Source of the DNA: an uncultured Alphaproteobacteria bacterium
GTDB lineage: Bacteria > Pseudomonadota > Alphaproteobacteria > Methylaequorales > Methylaequoraceae
Assembly: GCA_902563305.1 (NCBI GenBank)
Contig: CACEWP010000001.1
Location: forward strand, 1-64,000
Length of the DNA: 64,000 nucleotides
Reading direction: 5' to 3'
Shown here: positions 26,575-35,622 of the stretch, one piece after another
Layout: the number at the start of each line of letters is the position of its first letter
Position numbering within the stretch: the stretch's first letter is position 1
The notes under the pieces: model-generated
Database searches by the model: none
What the model was told of the DNA's origin: nothing
What the model saw: the letters and a program-made list of their open reading frames with translations, nothing else
Made by a program: the position numbers and the translations under genes

Positions 26575-27762
26575 ATGAAAAAATATTTCGAAATATTAAT
26601 CTGCGGTGCAGGAATGATTGGTCTTACTTTTGCTCTTTTAATGGCAAAAAGAAAAATACATGTGTGTATATTAGAAAAAAACCAAAAAAAAACACTTTTC
26701 GATCAATTAGATTCCAGAACTACTGCAATATCGCAGGGATCGCACAGAATATACAAAGAAATTGGATTTTGGAGTAAAATCCAAAAAGAAACTCAAGCAA
26801 TTAACAAAATTTATGTATCTGAAGGTCTTAACTCAGGAAACCTTCGATTTAATCATAATGCTTTGAATGAAGGTCCACTTGGATATATCATTGAGAATAG
26901 AATAATTAAATCTTTATTGCTCAAAGAAGTATTGGATTCAAAATATATCACTTTTTTAGATAATTCTGAAATCTTAGAAATCCAAAATCTAGATATTGAT
27001 AACAGCTACGTAGAAACCAATAATGAAATCATAGAATTTAAACTTCTTGTTGCTGCAGATGGTCGCTTTTCCAAAACAAGATATCATGCAAATATTAAAT
27101 ATTTCTTTCATGATTATAAGCAGGAAGCATTTGTTTTTAACATATCTCATAAACAAAAGCATAATGGGATCGCATTAGAAAGATTCTTTCCTGAGGGACC
27201 AATGGCCATCTTACCTGTCAAAAGTAATAAAATTAATAGATCATCAGTAGTTTGGACTGTAGATTCAGAAATCTCAAAGAAGAAACAATTTAAAGAGAAT
27301 TTAAAAAAAGAATTTTGTAAAAAGTATAATGAATTTTTTGGAGAATTAAAAAGCATATCTGAAACTAAAGCTTATCCTTTGAATGTATTTTCTTGTTATG
27401 ATTATTCAAAAAAAAATATCGTCCTTATTGGGGATGCTTGTCAAGCAATTCATCCCATAGCTGGTCAAGGTTTTAATCTTGGGCTCAGAGATGCAAAGTG
27501 TTTGAGTGATATTATAAATGAGTTTAAAAAACTTGGTCTTGAGCCCCATAATGCTAATCTCTTAAGAACGTATCAATCAAAACGTAGTTTAGATAAGAAT
27601 CTTCTAGTAGGCGCCACTCATAATCTAAATAAATTGTTTTCGAGTTCCAATAAATTTAAGAGCCTATTTAGGCAAGTTGGGCTTAAAATATTTTCAAGAT
27701 CTAAATTACTTAAAAATCAAAGCATGCTCTTTGCTATGGGGCTAAGGAATCTCGAAATCTAG
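26575..27762 (+). CDS. UbiH/UbiF/COQ6-family FAD-dependent hydroxylase
   Basis: A 395-residue flavoprotein monooxygenase. The Rossmann FAD motif GAGMIGLTFA is at residues 11-20. A family-typical DSRTTAIS follows, and the second FAD motif is LIGDACQAIHPIAGQGFNLG. These are the marks of ubiquinone-ring hydroxylases (UbiH, UbiF, UbiI, UbiL, UbiM). Which ring position it hydroxylates cannot be told from sequence. It is transcribed divergently from ftsK and overlaps the convergent DUF971 gene by 29 nt at its 3' end. Confidence 0.88.
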   Translation: MKKYFEILICGAGMIGLTFALLMAKRKIHVCILEKNQKKTLFDQLDSRTTAISQGSHRIYKEIGFWSKIQKETQAINKIYVSEGLNSGNLRFNHNALNEGPLGYIIENRIIKSLLLKEVLDSKYITFLDNSEILEIQNLDIDNSYVETNNEIIEFKLLVAADGRFSKTRYHANIKYFFHDYKQEAFVFNISHKQKHNGIALERFFPEGPMAILPVKSNKINRSSVVWTVDSEISKKKQFKENLKKEFCKKYNEFFGELKSISETKAYPLNVFSCYDYSKKNIVLIGDACQAIHPIAGQGFNLGLRDAKCLSDIINEFKKLGLEPHNANLLRTYQSKRSLDKNLLVGATHNLNKLFSSSNKFKSLFRQVGLKIFSRSKLLKNQSMLFAMGLRNLEI

Positions 27763-28054
27763 AGCCTAACTTATAAATATATTCCCAACTAAAAATACCG
27801 GTATTATGACCATCATCAAAAATAATTCTAATTGCATAATTTCCAACTGCTTCAATTTTTTTAATCAGAACATACTCATAAATTTTCTTATCTAATTCTT
27901 TTGACTTCACTAAAAGATTTTGTTTGTGTTTATTTTCTGCCGACGGGCTATACGCCCGAAGATATGACGAAGTAAGAAGCAGGTGTGAGTCATTATGGTA
28001 TTCAAATTGTATGCTTTTCTTGTTTTTATTGAGGATTACAGATTTTGGAACCAT
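27734..28054 (-). CDS. DUF971 / gamma-butyrobetaine hydroxylase-like N-terminal domain protein
   Basis: A 106-residue protein made of a single DUF971 (GBBH-like N-terminal) domain. Recognisable parts are the SSYLRAYSPSAENK segment and the closing VGNYAIRIIFDDGHNTGIFSWEY block, in which DGH-x-TGI is the hallmark. In bacteria such small proteins are often found with iron-sulphur or thiol-related genes, but no reaction has been assigned. It is the last gene of the LON / Trm112-like / DUF971 minus-strand run and overlaps the ubiH-like gene tail to tail. Confidence 0.8.
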   Translation of the reverse strand: MVPKSVILNKNKKSIQFEYHNDSHLLLTSSYLRAYSPSAENKHKQNLLVKSKELDKKIYEYVLIKKIEAVGNYAIRIIFDDGHNTGIFSWEYIYKLGSRFRDSLAP

Positions 28055-28057
28055 TTT

Positions 28058-28219
28058 TTAATCTACAATTAGACGAGGTATTCCATCTACAATTTTATAT
28101 GTCATTGTCCCATCTTCTGAGATTAATAATGCCTTTTTATCATCAAAAAACAGGTTTTGACCTGTTTTCGGGCAAACCAATAAATCTAGCAATTCTTTAT
28201 TAAAGCTATCTTTATTCAT
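28058..28219 (-). CDS. Trm112-like (UPF0434) small protein
   Basis: A 53-residue protein: begins MNKDSFNKELLDLLVCPKTG and ends YKIVDGIPRLIVD. The LLVCPKTG segment and the terminal DGIPRL segment are the signature of the Trm112p-like / UPF0434 (YcaR) family. Only one Cys of the usual zinc-binding set remains, as in many alphaproteobacterial members. The start overlaps the stop of the LON-domain gene (ATGA), and the DUF971 gene begins 3 nt downstream of its stop, so the three are likely cotranscribed. Eukaryotic Trm112 activates methyltransferases; the bacterial role is not settled. Confidence 0.82.
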   Translation of the reverse strand: MNKDSFNKELLDLLVCPKTGQNLFFDDKKALLISEDGTMTYKIVDGIPRLIVD

Positions 28220-28890
28220 GATGGGTTGCCTGAACTTGCCATCTTATTATCGTTAATACCCATCTGCATAAGTGAAGTCAGAACCTCAAGCCTTCTATCT
28301 AGGGTCTTGGCTTCAAGTAATGCTTGTTTTTCACTTACATCAAATGGGCAACACATGCTTATCATATTGACTAAATCTTCGTCATTAGTCGTTTCAACCA
28401 TTTCCCAATCAGCATTAATTGAAATCTTATCAAGAAATATCTTAAGTAAAGCTTCGAAATCTTGTCTCTGTTTAGGACTAATTAAACTTAAAGTTTCAAA
28501 ATCTTTTTTGTATTCTTCCCAATCTACTGTGGCAGATCTAAATCCATTAATAATTTTATTCTCCTTTTTAACTTTGAATCGACAGATACCCTTTAAAATC
28601 AATTCATACCTGCTATCATTAGTTTCGGAGAATGCAGTGACTCTTCCGGCGCAACCCACATCATATAGAGATTGGTTTTTTTTATCATTGTTGCTAAATG
28701 CTTTTCCCCTGGGTTGTATCATTCCAATTATCTTTTTATTCGTCATGGCATAATCAAGCATGTGTAGGTACCTATTCTCAAAAAGATTTAATGGTAATTT
28801 AGCTCTTGGCAAAAGTAATACTTTACTTAAAGGGAATAAAGGTATTGATTTTGGAAGCTCTTTAATATTATGTTCAAAACTATACAACAT
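28216..28890 (-). CDS. LON substrate-binding-domain protein
   Basis: A 224-residue protein consisting of the N-terminal (substrate-recognition) domain of Lon without the AAA+ ATPase and protease domains. The family start IPLFPLSKVLLLPRAKLPLNLFE is split by hydrophobic positions typical of the fold, and ENRYLHMLDYAM and a GIIQPRG-like strand follow (here GMIQPRG). Stand-alone LON-domain proteins are common in Alphaproteobacteria next to Trm112-like genes; their function is unclear. First gene of its three-gene run. Confidence 0.85.
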   Translation of the reverse strand: MLYSFEHNIKELPKSIPLFPLSKVLLLPRAKLPLNLFENRYLHMLDYAMTNKKIIGMIQPRGKAFSNNDKKNQSLYDVGCAGRVTAFSETNDSRYELILKGICRFKVKKENKIINGFRSATVDWEEYKKDFETLSLISPKQRQDFEALLKIFLDKISINADWEMVETTNDEDLVNMISMCCPFDVSEKQALLEAKTLDRRLEVLTSLMQMGINDNKMASSGNPS

Positions 28891-28995
28891 ACATTACAAT
28901 ATGTTTTAAAATTTTGAATAATTAAAGAGTTATTTAAAAAAAATTCATATTTGTTATTTAAATTGATTGAATAAGTGTATAAAATGGCAAAAAAT

Positions 28996-29070
28996 GCGGG
29001 AATAGCTCAGTGGTAGAGCATCACGTTGCCAACGTGAGGGTCGCGAGTTCGAATCTCGTTTCCCGCTCCA
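28996..29070 (+). tRNA. tRNA-Gly (anticodon GCC)
   Basis: A 75-nt cloverleaf. The acceptor stem GCGGGAA pairs with TTCCCGC, followed by T and an encoded CCA (29068-29070). The D arm contains AGCTCAGTGGTAGAGC, the anticodon loop reads TTGCCAA with anticodon GCC, and the T loop reads TTCGAAT. A TATAAA about 15 nt upstream may be its -10 element. It is the only RNA gene I can identify in the window. Confidence 0.97.
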
Positions 29071-29129
29071 TAGACTCTGTCAAAACGAAGGTAGCTAGCC
29101 CATAATCACCAAATCATTACAATATTGAA

Positions 29130-29486
29130 ATGGACATGGAACAAATTTCTTGGAAAGCCGGAACAACAATCTATAGATTAGGAGATGAACCTGATTTTGC
29201 ATACCTATTAACTGAGGGAGAGATTGAAATCTTTTCTAATAAGGGGAAAAAAGTAGGTTTTGTCAACCAAGATGAAGTATTTGGGGAACAATCCATTCTT
29301 TTAGAAACCAAGAGAACCATTACTGCAAAAGCTTCTAAAGATTCTAAAGCTCTCAAAATTCCTAAAAAAACTTTGCTAAAGGATTATCTAAAATCCTCCT
29401 TTCTCATCAAAGCAATATTGAGGTCAACTTATATGAGATTGACTAACCTTAGCTCTACGATAAAGAAAGATTTAGAAAGTTTTTAA
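29130..29486 (+). CDS. Stand-alone cyclic-nucleotide-binding (CRP-like) domain protein
   Basis: A 118-residue protein made of one cNMP-binding beta-roll. ISWKAGTTIYRLGDEPDFAYLLTEGEIEI is the usual start of the fold, and the phosphate-binding cassette region reads DEVFGEQSILLETKRTITAKA, which keeps the FGE and the arginine positions. There is no C-terminal helix-turn-helix, so it is not a transcription factor of CRP type. Proteins like this are frequent in Alphaproteobacteria, but their partner is unknown. It sits alone about 60 nt downstream of tRNA-Gly. Confidence 0.78.
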   Translation: MDMEQISWKAGTTIYRLGDEPDFAYLLTEGEIEIFSNKGKKVGFVNQDEVFGEQSILLETKRTITAKASKDSKALKIPKKTLLKDYLKSSFLIKAILRSTYMRLTNLSSTIKKDLESF

Positions 29487-29604
29487 AAGATTAAAACCTA
29501 ATTAAACAATATTTTTTTATCTAGTATTTTAACTTTTACTATACATTAGAATTATTTTTATATTAAATATACTTGCATTTAATAAATACTACATTTTAAA
29601 CCAT

Positions 29605-30264
29605 ATGAACAAAACATTTAAAGTCTCTTTTGCAAAAGCTCAATCCATATTGAAGAAGTTTCGGTACAAACCAAGAAAAGATTGGTCTGAAGAAGATAGA
29701 GCGATTTTTAAGCTTTCTAATTTTGCCGTTTTATCCAGAAAAAGATTGAACAGTGTTTTAGTGGCCTTAAACAAATTGTCAAAACTTAGTGATAAAAGTC
29801 ATTATAAGTATAACGAACTTGATATTAAACTTCTTAAAGAGTTAATTCTTCAGAATTTAGATATCTGTTTTGAAAAATTCAAACAAAAGATCTCTGTCAT
29901 TAAGGAGTCAGATATAGAAAAAATAGAGAATCATATTGAAAAAATTAAAGACGAAAATCTAAGATTAGAAAACGAGAATAAAAGATTGAACTTCATAATA
30001 GATAGTTTTATCAGGGAAAAGGATATGATGGAAATAGAAAAGATAAATGAAATACTCAAGAAGAAAATTTCCAATAAATCTAGGCAAATTAAAGGAAAGT
30101 CAAGAAAGAAAAAGATAACAGAAAAACTAGACTTTGATGAAGAAAGTGTTCAGGATTTCGTGAAAAAATGGAACCAGGGCTATACCACTTTTGAAATAAC
30201 TGAAAGTCTTAAAAAGCTTCGAGTTGATATTGATGGAACTAAAAAGAGAAGATTTAAGCTATGA
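29605..30264 (+). CDS. Unknown lysine-rich coiled-coil protein
   Basis: A 219-residue protein that I do not recognise. About residues 1-100 look helical and basic, residues 100-150 form a clear coiled coil (repeated Ile/Leu with Glu/Lys, DENLRLENENKRLNF), and a Lys/Arg-rich stretch (KSRQIKGKSRKKK) precedes a short C-terminal unit with FVKKWNQGYTTFEITESL. No signal peptide or membrane span is visible, so it should be cytoplasmic. The basic patches could suggest nucleic-acid or ribosome contact, but that is only a guess. ATG 29605 lies in an AT-rich leader of about 118 nt without other features. A strong hairpin follows the stop. Confidence 0.65.
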   Translation: MNKTFKVSFAKAQSILKKFRYKPRKDWSEEDRAIFKLSNFAVLSRKRLNSVLVALNKLSKLSDKSHYKYNELDIKLLKELILQNLDICFEKFKQKISVIKESDIEKIENHIEKIKDENLRLENENKRLNFIIDSFIREKDMMEIEKINEILKKKISNKSRQIKGKSRKKKITEKLDFDEESVQDFVKKWNQGYTTFEITESLKKLRVDIDGTKKRRFKL

Positions 30265-30266
30265 GA

Positions 30267-30295
30267 GAATGGTTGAATTTATATTTCAACCATTC
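30267..30295. terminator. Perfect 11-bp hairpin between the coiled-coil gene and secB
   Basis: GAATGGTTGAA (30267-30277) pairs perfectly with TTCAACCATTC (30285-30295) across a 7-nt loop. It begins two bases after the upstream stop codon region and lies between convergent genes, which suits a terminator. A clear U tract is not present directly after it, so it may instead act as a 3'-end stabiliser. Confidence 0.55.
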
Positions 30296-30351
30296 AATAA
30301 ATTTCATCCTTAAAATATGTTGTAAATTAGTTAGAATTTTTCAATCAAAAA

Positions 30352-30816
30352 TTATTTTTTTTTATTTTCATACATCCCAATGAAATCTAATGGAGCAATC
30401 ATCAATGGAGGAAACCCTGCCTCTCGAGTGCAATTAGCAATTATTGATCTCAGAAAAGGGAAAAGAAATTTAGGGCACTCAATTAGAAGAATTTTATCTA
30501 GTATTTCCTCACTAGCATTTTCAATAGTAAAAATACCATTATAAACTCCCTCCACAAGAAAAAGAATAGTGTCTCCTGATTTTGTCTCACACTTAATGGC
30601 AAGTTCAACTTCGAAAATATTCTCTCCATGGTCTTTAAGTTCCTTGGACTTTACGTCAGCATCTATTTTGAATGATGGGTTCGACTTTACATTTCGAAGA
30701 GAATCTGGTGCCTGTGGATTCTCAAATGATAAATCTTTAAGAAATTGTGCATTAATAAGAAATTTCAAATTAGTATTATTAGAATTAGAATTTGAATTTT
30801 TTTTTTTTTCAGCCAT
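30352..30816 (-). CDS. secB: Protein-export chaperone SecB
   Basis: A 154-residue SecB, which keeps preproteins unfolded and hands them to SecA. The core is clear: INAQFLKDLSFENPQAP at the start, VELAIKCETKSG, VEGVYNGIF, and IANCTREAGFPPLMIAPLDF near the C-terminus. The N-terminus is a low-complexity Lys/Asn/Ser tail encoded in part by a run of 13 A residues (30797-30809 on the other strand). It is convergent with the coiled-coil gene and divergent from the Tim44-like gene. Confidence 0.96.
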   Translation of the reverse strand: MAEKKKNSNSNSNNTNLKFLINAQFLKDLSFENPQAPDSLRNVKSNPSFKIDADVKSKELKDHGENIFEVELAIKCETKSGDTILFLVEGVYNGIFTIENASEEILDKILLIECPKFLFPFLRSIIANCTREAGFPPLMIAPLDFIGMYENKKK

Positions 30817-30897
30817 ATTTAAGTTACTTTTTAATTATAAAGAATTATAATACTAAATAACAAGGTCACTAGCCATAAAATAATTATAAGAAAATTC

Positions 30898-31581
30898 ATG
30901 AATAATATTCCCTATATAGACATTCTTATCCTAGCAATGATTGCTGTTTTCATAATAAACAGGCTTAGAAACGTTCTCGGGAAAAAAACTGGAAATGAAA
31001 GTGATATTGTAGAAAAGTTTACTCAAAAAAAAACTAATTATAAAGAATCAGACCCAGATACTGTTACAAACAGTAAAATAAAATCTAAAAATAACTTTGC
31101 AAAACAGACGTTGCACTCAGATAAAAAAATTAATAATTCAATCAATCAAATCTTAAAAATAGATCCAAATTTCGAAATTAGTTCGTTTTGTGATGGAGCA
31201 AAAAAGGCATTTGAATTTATTTTAAAAGAATATTCGAACAATAATTCAAACGCACTAGTCAAGCTAGTATCAAAAAATATTTATACTACCTTTGAAAAAC
31301 AAATTAAAGAAAGAGAGAAAGCCGGAGAAGATCTTGAAATAACAGTAATAAGTGTTAAAGATCCTGAAATTAGAAACATTAAAATTGAAAAAAAGAATAT
31401 TGCTCACATTAAACTGGGTTTTGACTCAGAACAAGTCCAAATTAAAAAAGATAAAAATGGTGAAATAATAGACGGAGATAATAATCAAATATTAGCAATA
31501 AAGGAGTTTTGGACATTCTCCAAAAATCTTAAAAATGACGACCCAATTTGGATTCTAGAGGAAATTGAAGAGAATAGTTAA
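30898..31581 (+). CDS. Tim44-like domain protein (TimA)
   Basis: A 227-residue inner-membrane protein: one N-terminal membrane span (about 5-22, ILILAMIAVFIINRL), a charged linker (about 25-85), then a Tim44-like domain (about 90-225). The domain shows FCDGAKKAFEFILKEY and a closing DEWTFS-like strand, here KEFWTFSKN. Tim44 domains are related to the NTF2 fold; in Alphaproteobacteria this protein sits beside mltA and secB as it does here, and a role in membrane-protein handling is inferred. Its 3' end overlaps mltA. Confidence 0.85.
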   Translation: MNNIPYIDILILAMIAVFIINRLRNVLGKKTGNESDIVEKFTQKKTNYKESDPDTVTNSKIKSKNNFAKQTLHSDKKINNSINQILKIDPNFEISSFCDGAKKAFEFILKEYSNNNSNALVKLVSKNIYTTFEKQIKEREKAGEDLEITVISVKDPEIRNIKIEKKNIAHIKLGFDSEQVQIKKDKNGEIIDGDNNQILAIKEFWTFSKNLKNDDPIWILEEIEENS

Positions 31582-32590
31582 TAAATTTGCATTACTGATT
31601 ATCTCTTTAACATTAAGCACTCAAGTAAACTCAAAAAACCTTCTGGAAAAAAAAATACAAAGTCTAAATAAAGATCAAGTAAATCAATTTTCAAAATTGC
31701 TGACAAAAATTTGTGAGTCTAAAAAATTCCTAGATAATCTGGAAAAACACGGGTCTTTCCCAAATTTTGGAACCAAAAAAAACTGGAAAAATAAATGTAG
31801 TGATTTAAAAAATCATTCCACTGGTGATGGTCTTAAAAAATTCCTTACAGAAAATTTCAATATAAAAAAAATAAAAGATAAACCAGGGCTTCTTACTGGA
31901 TATTATGAACCTTTAATAAATGTTTCAAATTCAAAAGATAGTATTTTTAAATTTCCAATCCTTAAACAAAACAAGAATTACTATAAAAAACCAAGAGCAT
32001 TTATTGAAAAAAATTTCAGTTTAAAAGATGTAATCTTGTGGACAGATGACCCTATAAATTTGTTTTTTCTCCAAATTCAAGGCTCGGGTATTGGGCAGTT
32101 CCATGACAAAAAGAGAGTTAGAATAGGTTATGCAGGTAATAATGATCTAAAATATACTTCAATTGGAAAAATTTTATTAAAAAAAAAATATATGAAATCT
32201 GGGGACATTAACCTTTTCTCAATAAAAAATTGGCTAAGAGAAAATCCAAAACTATCAAATAAAATTATGAATCAAAATGAAAGATACATATTTTTCAAAA
32301 AATTAAATCAAAGAATGGGCACTCACGTCTCAGGTGCATTAGGCATAGAACTTAAACCTAATTTTTCAATAGCGGTAGATGATAATATTTATCCTTTAGG
32401 ACTTCCTTTTATTTTAGAGATTTACAAAAATGAATCTATTTTACCTACAGTATCTATGGACACTGGGGCTGCTATCCTCGGACCCAATCGAGCTGACCTT
32501 TTCTTAGGTCGAGGAGAGGCTGCAGAGCTAGCGGCAGGAAAACTAAAAAAAAAAATTTTCCTGCACGCACTTATTCCTTATAATGAATAG
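31565..32590 (+). CDS. mltA: Membrane-bound lytic murein transglycosylase A (MltA family)
   Basis: A 341-residue peptidoglycan-cleaving enzyme with an N-terminal signal peptide (about 1-23). The MltA domain includes LLTGYYEPL, ILWTDDPINLFFLQIQGSG and RIGYAGNND. The C-terminal 3D domain carries the catalytic aspartate in MDTGAAILGPNRADLFLG. There is no obvious lipobox cysteine at the signal cleavage site, so it may be periplasmic and soluble rather than lipid-anchored. The start is TTG at 31565, which overlaps the end of the Tim44-like gene and follows AGAGG. Confidence 0.93.
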   Translation: MKRIVNKFALLIISLTLSTQVNSKNLLEKKIQSLNKDQVNQFSKLLTKICESKKFLDNLEKHGSFPNFGTKKNWKNKCSDLKNHSTGDGLKKFLTENFNIKKIKDKPGLLTGYYEPLINVSNSKDSIFKFPILKQNKNYYKKPRAFIEKNFSLKDVILWTDDPINLFFLQIQGSGIGQFHDKKRVRIGYAGNNDLKYTSIGKILLKKKYMKSGDINLFSIKNWLRENPKLSNKIMNQNERYIFFKKLNQRMGTHVSGALGIELKPNFSIAVDDNIYPLGLPFILEIYKNESILPTVSMDTGAAILGPNRADLFLGRGEAAELAAGKLKKKIFLHALIPYNE

Positions 32591-33106
32591 ATGAATAACG
32601 ACGATTGGGAGCTCTTTAAAAAAACGGTCAATCCTTTAAAAAATAGAAGAAAAATATCCATTCAAACAAAAAACAAACCCACGAATGTAAATAAAACCGA
32701 GAAAAAAGAAGATCTTGAGCTAATTGATATTGTTATATCTAAAGATTGGGGAAATTTAGAAAAAAATATTTTAAAAAAAATTCAGAAAGGAAAAATTAAA
32801 ATTGCATCAACCCTAGACCTGCATGGTTCTAATTTGAAGGATTCAAAAAAACTAGTTTTTGATTTTATAAATAATAATTACGATCAACAAAATAGATTGC
32901 TTCTTCTCATTACTGGAAAGGGAAAAAGAGAGTTTATAGATGATCAATGGAAGGGAAGAGGAAAGTTAAAAAATCAAATACCCCTTTGGCTTAATTCACT
33001 TGCGCTATCTCAAAAAATTATTTGGTTTGACCATGCTCCTGCAGAAAAAGGTGGGGAAGGAGCTTTTCTTATTTACCTTAAAAAACTACAAAATAAATTT
33101 AGTTAA
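32591..33106 (+). CDS. Smr-domain protein
   Basis: A 171-residue protein with a charged N-terminal half and a C-terminal Smr (MutS2-related) domain from about residue 75. The markers are [12 protein letters not shown] and [11 protein letters not shown]. Smr domains have endonuclease activity on RNA or DNA in several bacteria, including cleavage at stalled ribosomes; the target here is not known. Its ATG directly follows the mltA stop, and its 3' end overlaps the convergent hslU by 21 nt. Confidence 0.88.
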   Translation: MNNDDWELFKKTVNPLKNRRKISIQTKNKPTNVNKTEKKEDLELIDIVISKDWGNLEKNILKKIQKGKIKIASTLDLHGSNLKDSKKLVFDFINNNYDQQNRLLLLITGKGKREFIDDQWKGRGKLKNQIPLWLNSLALSQKIIWFDHAPAEKGGEGAFLIYLKKLQNKFS

Positions 33107-34396
33107 GTCTGTATCCTTATAGATATCCCCAATTTGTTGGACCACATATTTTTTATCAATATTAATCTTATCTGATTTTTTTTCGGATGCTGAAAAACTT
33201 ATATCCTCTAAAATTTTCTCTAGTATTGTGTGAAGACGCCTTGCTCCAATATTTTCAACCTCTTCATTAACTTTGGTTGCTATAGAAGCAATTTCAGCAA
33301 TCGCTTCGTCATGAAATATTAAACTCACTCCTTCTGTAGCAATAAGCTCTTCATATTGTTTAATTAAATTGTTCTCAGGTTCTTTCAATATTCTTATAAA
33401 GTCGTCCTTCCCCAAAGCTTTAAGCTCAACTCTATTAGGAAGTCTGCCTTGAAGTTCTGGAAGCAAATCAGAGGGCTTTGCTAAATGAAAGGCCCCAGAA
33501 GCAATGAATAAAATGTGGTCCGTTTTTATTGAACCGTATTTTGTGGTGACCGTAGAACCTTCGATCAAGGGAAGTAGGTCTCTTTGAACACCCTCTCTGC
33601 TTACCTCTCCCGAAGTACCGGAATTCTTTCCACATATTTTATCTATTTCGTCGATAAAAACTATTCCATCATTTTCAACGTTTGAAATAGACCTTTTAAT
33701 TAAATTATCGTTATCAATTAATTTTTCTGATTCCTCTTCTAAAAGTATCTCGTGTGATTCTTTAACTGAAAGTTTTCTTTTTTCTTTCTTTTGACCAAAC
33801 CCTTTTCCAAAAAGTTCTCCTAAATTAATCATACCCATTGAGCCCCCAGGCATTCCAGGGATTTCCATAGATTTTAAAGAAGAAGATGATTTAGATTGAA
33901 CTTCTATTTCAATCTCTTGGTTGTCTAGTTCTCCATCTCTTAGCATCTTTTTATATTTCTCTTTTGTTTGATTAGATGCGGAGGAGCCAATCAAAGCTTC
34001 TATCACTCTTTTCTCTGCATTAACCTCAGCTTTTGCTTTGATCTCATTTTTTAAACTCTTTCTATTGTTATTTATAGAAACCTCCAAAAGATCTCTAATA
34101 ATTTGTTCAACGTCGCGACCTACGTAACCAACCTCCGTAAACTTTGTTGCTTCAACTTTTATGAATGGCGCGTCTGCAAGTTTTGCCAGTCTACGAGCTA
34201 TTTCAGTTTTTCCAACCCCTGTTGGTCCGATCATCAAGATATTTTTTGGTAAAACTTCGTCTTTTAACAAACCCTTAATTTGTTGTCTTCTCCACCTGTT
34301 TCTCAAAGCTATTGCCACTGCTCGTTTTGCTGTTTTTTGACCAACTATAAATCTGTCTAACTCAGATACAATCTCTCTTGGAGTAAATGATGTCAT
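33086..34396 (-). CDS. hslU: ATP-dependent protease ATPase subunit HslU
   Basis: A 436-residue AAA+ unfoldase that feeds substrates to the HslV peptidase. Walker A is [13 protein letters not shown], Walker B is [10 protein letters not shown], and the inserted I domain covers about residues 115-235. The pore-loop region reads [10 protein letters not shown]. The C-terminus (DLTKFIL) resembles the tail that docks into HslV. The start overlaps the hslV stop (ATGA), consistent with an hslV-hslU operon. Confidence 0.97.
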   Translation of the reverse strand: MTSFTPREIVSELDRFIVGQKTAKRAVAIALRNRWRRQQIKGLLKDEVLPKNILMIGPTGVGKTEIARRLAKLADAPFIKVEATKFTEVGYVGRDVEQIIRDLLEVSINNNRKSLKNEIKAKAEVNAEKRVIEALIGSSASNQTKEKYKKMLRDGELDNQEIEIEVQSKSSSSLKSMEIPGMPGGSMGMINLGELFGKGFGQKKEKRKLSVKESHEILLEEESEKLIDNDNLIKRSISNVENDGIVFIDEIDKICGKNSGTSGEVSREGVQRDLLPLIEGSTVTTKYGSIKTDHILFIASGAFHLAKPSDLLPELQGRLPNRVELKALGKDDFIRILKEPENNLIKQYEELIATEGVSLIFHDEAIAEIASIATKVNEEVENIGARRLHTILEKILEDISFSASEKKSDKINIDKKYVVQQIGDIYKDTDLTKFIL

Positions 34397-34944
34397 TTAA
34401 TTTTTTCAATAATTATATTATTATTTGTGTAGATACATAATTCAGCTGCTATTTCAAGGCTTTTCTTGGCAATCTCTTCTGGTTTTAATTTACTATCAGC
34501 CATTGCCCTCGCTGCTGCAAGTGCAAAATTCCCTCCAGAACCTATAGCCATAAGTCCATTTTTCGGTTCCAAGACATCACCAGTCCCGCTTAAAATCAAG
34601 CTAACCTCTTTATCTGCAACCAGCATCATTGCCTCTAACCTTCTTAGATATCTGTCCGTTCTCCAATCTTTTGCAAGTTCAACGCATGATCTCATGAGAT
34701 TATTAGAATATTTTTCTAACTTTGTTTCTAATCTTTCAAAAAGAGAAAATGCATCAGCTGTAGCGCCAGCAAACCCAGTTATTACTTTTCCACCTCCAAG
34801 TGACCTTACTTTTCTGGCATTTGCTTTCATTACCGTGTCACCCAAGGTGACTTGTCCGTCAGCAGCAATTACGACCTCGGAACCTTTTCTTACCGAAACA
34901 ACCGTAGTTCCATACCATTTTTCTTTAAACACATTGTGGTTCAT
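34393..34944 (-). CDS. hslV: ATP-dependent protease peptidase subunit HslV
   Basis: A 183-residue threonine peptidase of the proteasome beta type. A short propeptide ([12 protein letters not shown]) precedes the catalytic threonine in TTVVSVRKG. Further marks are [14 protein letters not shown] and the [13 protein letters not shown] segment. Self-cleavage would expose the N-terminal Thr, as is usual in alphaproteobacterial HslV with a propeptide. It is divergent from hisB across a gap of about 70 nt. Confidence 0.97.
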   Translation of the reverse strand: MNHNVFKEKWYGTTVVSVRKGSEVVIAADGQVTLGDTVMKANARKVRSLGGGKVITGFAGATADAFSLFERLETKLEKYSNNLMRSCVELAKDWRTDRYLRRLEAMMLVADKEVSLILSGTGDVLEPKNGLMAIGSGGNFALAAARAMADSKLKPEEIAKKSLEIAAELCIYTNNNIIIEKIK

Positions 34945-35015
34945 TAATTTAGCGCCTCATTGATAAAATAATTATAATCTATATATTCTAGAATTAATAT
35001 TCAATAAATTTACAT

Positions 35016-35603
35016 ATGAGAAAATATTCTGTAAATAGAAAAACCAAAGAAACTGATATTGAGGTAAATGTCATGTTAGATGGAAAAGGTGAAAGTGACA
35101 TCCACACTGGAATTGGCTTCCTAGATCATATGTTGGATCAATTATCTAAGCACAGCCTTATTGACATAAAAATAAAAGCAAAGGGGGACCTTCATGTCGA
35201 CCTTCATCACACAACTGAAGATAGCGCCTTGGCACTCGGAGAGGCTTTTACAAAGGCACTTGGAGATAGAAAAGGCATACATAGATTTGGGCAAGCGCTG
35301 TCTGCCATGGATGAAACACTGTCCAGAGTTATTGTAGATTGCTCAAATAGACCTTATCTGGTATGGAAGGTGAATCTAACAATTTCACAATTGGGAGAAA
35401 TGGACACAGAGCTATTTAAAGAGTGGTTCCAAGCTTTCTCTCAAAGTGCAGGAATCACTCTTCATGTAGAAAATCTTTATGGCGAAAACAATCATCATAT
35501 TATTGAGTCTTGCTTTAAAGGTCTTGCTCGGGCTCTTAGGGAAGCCGTGGCTATTGATCCACGAAGTGCTGGTGAGATTCCTTCAACAAAAGGCTCTTTA
35601 TAA
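35016..35603 (+). CDS. hisB: Imidazoleglycerol-phosphate dehydratase
   Basis: A 195-residue monofunctional HisB, which dehydrates imidazole glycerol phosphate in histidine synthesis. The two-fold metal-binding repeats are visible: [14 protein letters not shown] with [16 protein letters not shown], and later [21 protein letters not shown]. There is no fused phosphatase domain. It leads the run hisB, DUF2628, hisH, hisA, hisF, hisE. Confidence 0.96.
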   Translation: MRKYSVNRKTKETDIEVNVMLDGKGESDIHTGIGFLDHMLDQLSKHSLIDIKIKAKGDLHVDLHHTTEDSALALGEAFTKALGDRKGIHRFGQALSAMDETLSRVIVDCSNRPYLVWKVNLTISQLGEMDTELFKEWFQAFSQSAGITLHVENLYGENNHHIIESCFKGLARALREAVAIDPRSAGEIPSTKGSL

Positions 35604-35622
35604 TAAATATAATGAACTTTGA

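Noticed and set aside
28226..28753. Plus-strand open frame of 175 codons
   Set aside because: It lies antisense to the well-supported LON-domain gene and has no recognisable product.
29487..29604. Possible small RNA gene in the AT-rich gap
   Set aside because: No stable stem or terminator is visible; it looks like a plain leader.
34466..34963. Plus-strand open frame of 165 codons
   Set aside because: It is the antisense shadow of hslV, whose catalytic motifs are clear.
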